Source: JAAYLU01 sp964458805 (lineage in GTDB: Bacteria > Synergistota > Synergistia > Synergistales > Aminobacteriaceae). From it: DNA of 19,431 nucleotides. Of the stretch, positions 14,171 to 19,431 are shown in pieces. The stretch lies in assembly GCA_964458805.1 (NCBI GenBank), contig CAYWKH010000036.1, positions 1 to 19,431 of the forward strand, in the 5' to 3' direction. Position 1 is the stretch's first letter. Each line of letters opens with the position of its first letter. The position numbers and the translations under genes are program-made. The notes beneath the pieces were generated by a model, which ran no database searches, had not been told where the DNA came from, and saw only the letters and a list, made by a program, of their open reading frames with translations.

Positions 14171-15973
14171 TCAGCAGAAGGTGTAGCCGCTGAACCAGCC
14201 GAAGAAGCTCGGGATGCTGGTATCGCAGAAGGCCTTGTAATCATCGGGTGAAAGAGGCCTGCCGAGCAGGTAGCCCTGTATCTCGTCGCACCCGTTCTGT
14301 CGCAGGAACTCCAGCTGCTCCCGCGTCTCGACCCCCTCCGCCACCACGCGAAGGCCCAGTGAGCGGGCTATCCCTATGACTGCTCGGACGATGGCCGAGT
14401 CGTTCGTGTCCTCCAGCACCCCGTCGATGAAGCTCTTGTCGATCTTCAGGGCGTCTATCGGCAGGCGCTTTAGGTAGTTCAACGAGGAGTAACCGGTGCC
14501 GAAGTCGTCTATGTATATCGTCATTCCAAGGTCCTTCAGGCCTGTCAGCACCTTTATCGAGTCGGTCAGGTTCTCCATGATCCCGGACTCGGTGATCTCG
14601 ATCCCGAGCGACGACGGGGGAATGGCGTACTCCTTCAGAAGACCGCTGATACCGGTCAGGAGGTTGCCCTGGTGAAACTGCCGGGGCGACAGGTTCACGG
14701 CCACCTCGCCCTCGGGGCCGCCGTTCTCCCTCCATTCGGCTATCTGGGAGCAGACCATGCGGAACACCGAACCCCCCATCGGCAGGATGAGCCCGGTCTC
14801 CTCCGCCAGGGGTATGAAGTCGTTGGGGGCCACCAGGCCGTCGGGCCTGCTCCACCGAAGCAGCGCCTCCGCCCCGGACAGGTGACCGCGCCTGATGCAG
14901 TACTTCGGCTGGTAGTGCATCAGGAACTCGTCCCTGTCGAGCCCCTCGCGCAGGGCGTTCTCCAGGGTCAGTCGCAGGGACGCATGCTTTTCCAGCTCCT
15001 CGGTGAAGAAGCGAAAACTGCTTATACCGCCCTCCTTGGCCTTGCCCATGGCGATGTCGGCCCGCTTAAGCAGCTCGTCGGGATCCGTGCCGTCGTCAGG
15101 GTAGACGCTTATCCCGATGCTGGCGCTGATAAACAGCTTGTACCCCTCCACCTCCATCGGCTCGCGAAGGCAGGAGATCAGCTTCTTCACCTTGGCGGCT
15201 ATCTCCTCGGGGGTCCTAGCCTCGGGCAGCAGGATGTGGAAGTCGTCGCCTCCGATGCGCGAGACAGTCGACGCCTCCCCGGCGCACTCCGCGAGGAACG
15301 TTCCGACGCGCTTCAGGAGCGCGTCCCCGATGAAGTGCCCCAGTGTGTCGTTGACGTTCTTGAACCTGTTTATGTCGAACACCAGGAGAGCAAAGCGCCT
15401 GGCGTCGCCGGCCCGGCGGATCTCCTCCACCAGGCGGGCGCGGAAGGTCTCCTTGTTCGGCAGCCCGGTGAGGACGTCGTAGTTGGACCGCAGCTCGATC
15501 TGCGCGTCCTTGAACTTCACCTCGGACAGATCGTTGAACACGGATATGTAGTACTCGGGCTCGTCCTTTTCGTCGTTCAGAGCCGTGCACACCATCCACT
15601 CGGGGTAGACCTCGCCGCTCTTTCGACGGTTCCAGATCTCCCCCTCCCAGCGTCCCTCGGTCCTCAGCCGCTGCCAGAATTCGTCGTAGAACTCCTTTGG
15701 GTGACGGTCGGACTTCAGCATGCGCGGATTCCCGCCGATTATCTCCTCCCGGGAGTAACCGGTGATGGCGCTGAAGGCGGAGTTGACCATGCGAACCGTG
15801 CCGGTCGCGTCGGTTATCATTATCCCCTCCACGGTGTTGTCGAAGACCGCCTTTATGATCTCCATGTATCGCCTGGTCTTCTGCGGATCGTCGCAGTAGA
15901 AGAACATGTTCTCCCAGATGTGCGATAACATCTCCGCCGGGGCCGTGTCGTCTCGCTCTCCCACGCCGGTCAC
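14171..15973 (-). CDS. PAS-GGDEF-EAL protein, predicted c-di-GMP phosphodiesterase
   Basis: This 600-residue cytoplasmic protein has PAS (about 38-150), GGDEF (about 160-325) and EAL (about 335-580) domains and no membrane segment. The EAL domain looks fully active: EAL at 369-371, N427, E459, the DDFGTGYSSL loop (489-498), K510, E546 and Q566. The GGDEF site reads IGGDDF (240-245), with aspartate in place of the usual fourth-position glutamate, and no RxxD inhibitory site precedes it. Cyclase activity is therefore doubtful, and the domain may bind GTP to tune the EAL domain. The GTG start overlaps the aminotransferase stop by 4 nt (GTGA), so translation is coupled. Second gene of the five-gene operon; with the HD-GYP gene at the end, the operon makes two phosphodiesterases. 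Confidence 0.92.
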   Translation of the reverse strand: MTGVGERDDTAPAEMLSHIWENMFFYCDDPQKTRRYMEIIKAVFDNTVEGIMITDATGTVRMVNSAFSAITGYSREEIIGGNPRMLKSDRHPKEFYDEFWQRLRTEGRWEGEIWNRRKSGEVYPEWMVCTALNDEKDEPEYYISVFNDLSEVKFKDAQIELRSNYDVLTGLPNKETFRARLVEEIRRAGDARRFALLVFDINRFKNVNDTLGHFIGDALLKRVGTFLAECAGEASTVSRIGGDDFHILLPEARTPEEIAAKVKKLISCLREPMEVEGYKLFISASIGISVYPDDGTDPDELLKRADIAMGKAKEGGISSFRFFTEELEKHASLRLTLENALREGLDRDEFLMHYQPKYCIRRGHLSGAEALLRWSRPDGLVAPNDFIPLAEETGLILPMGGSVFRMVCSQIAEWRENGGPEGEVAVNLSPRQFHQGNLLTGISGLLKEYAIPPSSLGIEITESGIMENLTDSIKVLTGLKDLGMTIYIDDFGTGYSSLNYLKRLPIDALKIDKSFIDGVLEDTNDSAIVRAVIGIARSLGLRVVAEGVETREQLEFLRQNGCDEIQGYLLGRPLSPDDYKAFCDTSIPSFFGWFSGYTFC

Positions 15974-17100
15974 ACCCCCGTCCGCCGGTCCCGCGGACGA
16001 CCCGAGAGCATGCGCCCTAGGACCGAGAGCGCCTCGGGGAACGACGACCTTCCCAGACCTATCCTGAAGTGATTCCAGTCCACGTCGAACACGCTGTCAG
16101 GCAGAATCAGGAGGCCGTGCTCCGTCACGGCGCGGTCGCAGAAATCCCTGGCGGACTCCCCCAGCAGTCGCGGGAAGGCCGTCGACCCCCCCGAGGGCTC
16201 GTACCATTCGAACAGCCCGTCTCGCCCGTTAAAGAATGACCGCGCCAGCTCGAGGTTGCCCCTCGCGATCCCCCGGCACCTCTCCGTCAGTTCGCCGGAG
16301 CGCCTCAGTGCCGCTATGGCCAGAATCTCGGAGGGCGCCGAAGCGCATATCGAGGTGTAGTCCTTCAGCGTGGCTATCCTGTTAAGCAGCCATGAGTCGG
16401 GAGAGGATATCCAGCCTATCCTGAGCCCCGGCAGGCCGTAGGCCTTGGACAGGCCGCCAAGGGACGCGCTCCTGCGGATGTGCGAGGACGCGGACGGGAG
16501 CGTCCCGGTCGACAGCTCCAGCCCGCGGTACATCTCGTCGGAGAAGACGAAGAAGCCGTGCCTCGCCGAGAGCTCGGCGATCTCGTCCATCTGCTCCCGC
16601 GAGGGCGCAAACCCCGTCGGGTTGTGAGGGAAGTTGATGACGAGCAGCCGAGTGTTCTCTCTGATGGCCTCCTCCAGGAACCGGAGGTCCAGGAGCCACT
16701 CGCTCCCCTCCTTCTTGAGGTACCAGCGCGTCACCTCGCAGCCTATGGATTTCGGAATCTCGTACAGCGACTGGTAGCACGGGCTCAGGACTATCACGTG
16801 GTCCGAGGCGTCCAGAAGCGCGTTCAGGGTGAGGAATACCCCCTCCTCCGGGTTCATGACCAGCACGTTCTCCGGCGGCATCGACTCGCGCTCCGCTATC
16901 TCGCGCAGAAGCAGCGGATGCCCCCGGGACTCGGTGTAGTACAGTCGAAGCCCGTTCCAGAGGTCCATCACCTCTCCGTCGGCACCCTGGAGAAGCTCGG
17001 CCACCGAGAGTGCCTCGCAGTCGGAGGCGCTCAACATATGCTCCGTCGTAAACTCGTACTTGGCGAAATACCGCTCCAGCAGAAAATCCCGGACCTTCAT
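15970..17100 (-). CDS. PLP-dependent aminotransferase, class I/II
   Basis: This 376-residue enzyme has fold type I of the aspartate aminotransferase superfamily and should move an amino group between an amino acid and a keto acid. Visible residues are the NPTG motif (FPHNPTG), the aspartate and tyrosine that hold the cofactor (FSDEMYRG), the lysine that binds pyridoxal phosphate (LSKAYGLPGLRIGW), and the substrate-carboxylate arginine near the C terminus (HFRIGLGRS). The substrate cannot be told from sequence. The ATG at 17100 has only a modest ribosome site (AAGG, 10 nt upstream). It is the first gene of an otherwise signalling operon: its stop overlaps the GGDEF-EAL start by 4 nt. An amino-acid metabolic gene coupled to c-di-GMP genes is unusual. 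It may link nutrient state to signalling, or simply share a promoter. Confidence 0.92.
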   Translation of the reverse strand: MKVRDFLLERYFAKYEFTTEHMLSASDCEALSVAELLQGADGEVMDLWNGLRLYYTESRGHPLLLREIAERESMPPENVLVMNPEEGVFLTLNALLDASDHVIVLSPCYQSLYEIPKSIGCEVTRWYLKKEGSEWLLDLRFLEEAIRENTRLLVINFPHNPTGFAPSREQMDEIAELSARHGFFVFSDEMYRGLELSTGTLPSASSHIRRSASLGGLSKAYGLPGLRIGWISSPDSWLLNRIATLKDYTSICASAPSEILAIAALRRSGELTERCRGIARGNLELARSFFNGRDGLFEWYEPSGGSTAFPRLLGESARDFCDRAVTEHGLLILPDSVFDVDWNHFRIGLGRSSFPEALSVLGRMLSGRPRDRRTGV

Positions 17101-17142
17101 TCGATCACAGCCTTGGCGTAGATTAAATTTTTTCTTTTATGT

Positions 17143-17148
17143 ATTATA
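17143..17148 (-). promoter_or_regulatory. Perfect -10 box for the aminotransferase-led operon
   Basis: A perfect TATAAT (17148-17143) lies on the minus strand 43 nt before the aminotransferase start. No -35 is seen at the right distance: that position falls in the T run and stem of the chemoreceptor terminator. It is also not an extended -10. An activator may be needed. Confidence 0.5.
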
Positions 17149-17160
17149 CACGCCCCATGG

Positions 17161-17203
17161 AAAAGACGCACGGGAGGGACCCGTATCTCGCGCCTCTCCC
17201 GTG
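17161..17203 (-). terminator. Rho-independent terminator of the chemoreceptor gene
   Basis: On the minus strand, starting 27 nt after the chemoreceptor stop, arms CACGGGAG (17203-17196) and CTCCCGTG (17176-17169) form an 8-bp stem with a 19-nt loop, followed by GTCTTTT. The plus strand has TTATTTT after the same stem. It separates the receptor from the five-gene operon. Confidence 0.75.
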
Positions 17204-17229
17204 TTATTTTACCAGTCTAATTGCCAATC

Positions 17230-19245
17230 CTACTTTTTGATCGCCAGCCCCGAGGCCGTCTCCTCCACCCTGAAGCGCGACACCGTCTGTTGCAGGCGCT
17301 CCCCAAGGTTGACCAGCTCCTCCGACGACACCGCTATGGCCTCCGTGGCCTTGGTCTGCTCCTGCATCGAACGGGTTATGCCGCCCACCTGGTCGGATAT
17401 CTCGACCGTTACGTTCCTCACCTGGTCCATGCCGGCCGCCATCTCCTCGGCGCTCGCCGACTGCTCCTGGGCTGTGGCGGCTATGGTCTGGATGCTCTCG
17501 GTCACGGAGTTCACGTGCTTGACCACCTCGTTGATGATCGAACTGGTCTCCGTGGCCATCGCAACCAGCTCCTCGAGGTCGGCCGCCGAGCTCTCCGAGT
17601 CCCTGAGCGCGCTCTCCGTCCGGGATTCTATCTCGCCGATCAGCTTCTCCACCTCGCCGGCAGAGCGGTTAGACTCCTCGGCCAGCTTTCGGACCTCCTC
17701 CGCCACCACCGCAAACCCGCGCCCCGCCTCGCCCGCCCGCGCAGCCTCTATCGCGGCGTTCAACGCGAGCAGGTTGGTCTGGTCGGCGATCTGAGTGATG
17801 GTCGTGACGAAGCCGGATATGTCCTTCACGGTCCCGGCCAGCTTCTTCACCGCTTCCTCGACCTGCCGGCCGGCCTCGGCGGTCATGGTTATCTTGCCGG
17901 CCATCTTGCTCACGGAATCCCCGCCGTCATGGGCCATCGAGGCGATCTTCAGGGCGCCCTCGCCCGCCTCCATCGCCGCCTTAGCCGCGGCCTGGGCGGC
18001 CGACGCGACCTCGTCGACGCCGGCGTTGGTCTCCTCCACCGCTGCCGCGGCGCTCTCCGTCCTGGAGTTGGTCCTCTCAGTAAGGGCGAGCACCTCCTCG
18101 ATGGAGGCCGTCGACTCCTCGGCGGCGGCGCTCAGGTCCTCCGCCCGGGTCAGGACATCCCTCGACGAGTCCAGGACCTCTCTCATGGACCCCGACACCA
18201 GGGAGATCATGGAGTTAACCGCCCCTACTAGCAGCTTTATCTCCCTCATGCCGCTCCGAAGCTCTATCCCGGAGGTCAGGTCGCCGTGCGCCACCTCGTC
18301 CATCTTGGCGGCCACCATCCTGATCGGCCGGGCCACGCTGCTAGCGAGCCACAGAGAGACGAGCACGATCAGCGCGAAAGAGACCCCCATCACCAGCAGG
18401 ATCATCTTCTGGACAGCGCTTACAGGCGCCAGGAACTCCTCGAGCTGGGTCGTGCACGCGGCCATCCAGCCGGTCTTCGGCACCGGGGAGTATGAGTTCA
18501 TCTGGTTCCTGCCGTTGAAGAAATAACTCAGCCTTCCACTGTTTCCGGCCAGCCCGTTTCGGGTGGCCTCGGCGAGCTCAGGGGGCACCCTGTCGCTTGG
18601 CACCGTGGTGTTCAGCTCTCCGACAAGCTCCTTTACCGGGTGGACGAGCAGGAACCCGCTCCTGTCCACGACGTATGAGTAGCCCTTGTCTCCCCACTTC
18701 ACGCCCGCCACGAACTTAGTGATGCTGTCCAGGTTCTCCGAGGCCGCCAGGACCCCGACGACCTGCCCGTCCCTGATGATCGGCGACGCATAGACGAAGG
18801 TAAGCGCGCCGGTGGTGCGGTGTCGAACGGGTTCGGACAGGACGGAGACTCTCTCCTTGACGACCTTCTGGAAGTAGTCCCTGTCCTTGATGTTCGCACT
18901 CGACGCGTCCTTGTTGACAAAACGAACCTCGCCGTCCAGCCCCGCGACGAACACGTCGGAGAAGTCATACTTCGAGGACAGGGGGGCCAGCGCGGCCTCC
19001 TGCTCCTCCCAGACCATCGAGGTGACCATCCGCCCGTAGGCCTGCAGCTCGATGGCCAACGCACGCTCACTCAAATACGAGTCGAGCTGCTGGGACAGGG
19101 CCGAGTTGAGGGCCTCTCCCTCCTTCCACGCCGTCGACACCAGACCTTCCTTGAAGCTGCTGACCGAGACCAGGCCAAGCACCGCCAGGGCCGACAGGGA
19201 CACCGCGAGGAACGATGCCACTAATCTAAATCTTAAAGTGTTCAT
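17230..19245 (-). CDS. Methyl-accepting chemotaxis protein with dCache sensor domain
   Basis: This 671-residue membrane chemoreceptor has membrane segments at about 8-28 and 291-312, with a double Cache ligand domain between (KDRDYFQ and GDKGYSYVVD are typical Cache pieces). HAMP follows (about 313-365), then a long coiled coil with the signalling tip at about 494-530 (IADQTNLLALNAAIEAARAGE, then GRGFAVVAEEVRKLAEES), fully canonical. The Cache domain lacks the RxWY amino-acid signature of the nearby kinase (DRDYF here), so the ligand is likely different. The C terminus has no CheR/CheB tether pentapeptide. ATG at 19245 is chosen because AGGAGG lies 9 nt upstream (19260-19255); a longer frame from 19293 would cover this site. 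It has its own terminator, so it is a single-gene unit. No other chemotaxis genes are in the window. Confidence 0.95.
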   Translation of the reverse strand: MNTLRFRLVASFLAVSLSALAVLGLVSVSSFKEGLVSTAWKEGEALNSALSQQLDSYLSERALAIELQAYGRMVTSMVWEEQEAALAPLSSKYDFSDVFVAGLDGEVRFVNKDASSANIKDRDYFQKVVKERVSVLSEPVRHRTTGALTFVYASPIIRDGQVVGVLAASENLDSITKFVAGVKWGDKGYSYVVDRSGFLLVHPVKELVGELNTTVPSDRVPPELAEATRNGLAGNSGRLSYFFNGRNQMNSYSPVPKTGWMAACTTQLEEFLAPVSAVQKMILLVMGVSFALIVLVSLWLASSVARPIRMVAAKMDEVAHGDLTSGIELRSGMREIKLLVGAVNSMISLVSGSMREVLDSSRDVLTRAEDLSAAAEESTASIEEVLALTERTNSRTESAAAAVEETNAGVDEVASAAQAAAKAAMEAGEGALKIASMAHDGGDSVSKMAGKITMTAEAGRQVEEAVKKLAGTVKDISGFVTTITQIADQTNLLALNAAIEAARAGEAGRGFAVVAEEVRKLAEESNRSAGEVEKLIGEIESRTESALRDSESSAADLEELVAMATETSSIINEVVKHVNSVTESIQTIAATAQEQSASAEEMAAGMDQVRNVTVEISDQVGGITRSMQEQTKATEAIAVSSEELVNLGERLQQTVSRFRVEETASGLAIKK

Positions 19246-19373
19246 AATTTCCCCCCTCCTCATCGCGTCATAAAATACACCAATGCAACGCATTCAAACG
19301 ACAGGCCAATCTCTTGACCGCAAAGAAGTCCTCATTAATCCCCAGCACCACTTCTCTCCACAGGACATTTAGA

Positions 19374-19403
19374 CGTATATTCACATATCTGTTCAGGTGT
19401 AAA
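19374..19403 (-). promoter_or_regulatory. Possible promoter for the chemoreceptor
   Basis: The 186 bp from 19246 to the right edge hold no gene. On the minus strand TTTACA (19403-19398) and TATACG (19379-19374) are 18 bp apart, five and four matches to the sigma-70 boxes. This would give a leader of about 120 nt. No sigma-28 or sigma-54 pattern was seen. Confidence 0.35.
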
Positions 19404-19431
19404 GCCAGTTGAAATCATCCATTGATCGCAC

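Noticed and set aside
19246..19293. Upstream start for the chemoreceptor
   Set aside because: The extra 16 residues would cover the AGGAGG ribosome site and precede a normal N-terminal membrane segment.
1..19431. CRISPR array, transposon ends, tRNA or rRNA genes
   Set aside because: No regularly spaced repeats, no transposase or terminal inverted repeats, and no RNA gene pattern seen in the short gaps (all under 190 bp).

Overview
This is a 19.4-kb stretch of a GC-rich bacterial genome, dominated by membrane sensing and cyclic-di-GMP signalling. Thirteen protein genes are supported. Twelve are on the minus strand, so the window is best read right to left; only the helicase is on the plus strand. 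No RNA gene, CRISPR array, insertion sequence or prophage is visible. The host is probably an anaerobic, amino-acid-using bacterium. A Synergistota-like lineage is my guess, from the GC-rich coding with frequent AGG and ATA codons and a glutamate formimidoyltransferase. I could not test this taxonomy.

Layout, right to left. At 19245-17230 is a dCache chemoreceptor with its own terminator. At 17100-11297 is a tightly packed five-gene operon: aminotransferase, PAS-GGDEF-EAL protein, flavodiiron-like (ODP-type) metallo-beta-lactamase-fold protein, soluble chemoreceptor-like signalling protein, and HD-GYP phosphodiesterase. At 9591-11219 (plus strand) is a compact Ski2-like helicase. Divergent from it, at 9452-7447, are an unknown 132-residue protein and a Na+/phosphate cotransporter with a PhoU tail. 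At 7368-495 is a second c-di-GMP operon: a membrane diguanylate cyclase with PAS and two GAF domains, a receiver-HD-GYP response regulator, and a dCache hybrid histidine kinase with receiver and HPt domains. At the left edge (330-1) is the N-terminal part of glutamate formimidoyltransferase (FtcD).

How they may work together. The left operon has the architecture of an RpfC/RpfG phosphorelay, a hybrid kinase with HPt plus a receiver-HD-GYP phosphodiesterase, joined to a diguanylate cyclase. The kinase's periplasmic dCache domain carries the residue pattern of the amino-acid-binding dCache_1AA family, so this looks like an amino-acid-to-c-di-GMP switch. The right operon pairs a di-iron protein resembling the oxygen-binding ODP of chemotaxis systems with a receptor-like signalling protein that has no sensor domain of its own, together with two c-di-GMP phosphodiesterases. 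This looks like an oxygen- or redox-to-c-di-GMP module. It is the most promising undescribed system here, but its function is inferred from motifs and gene order only.
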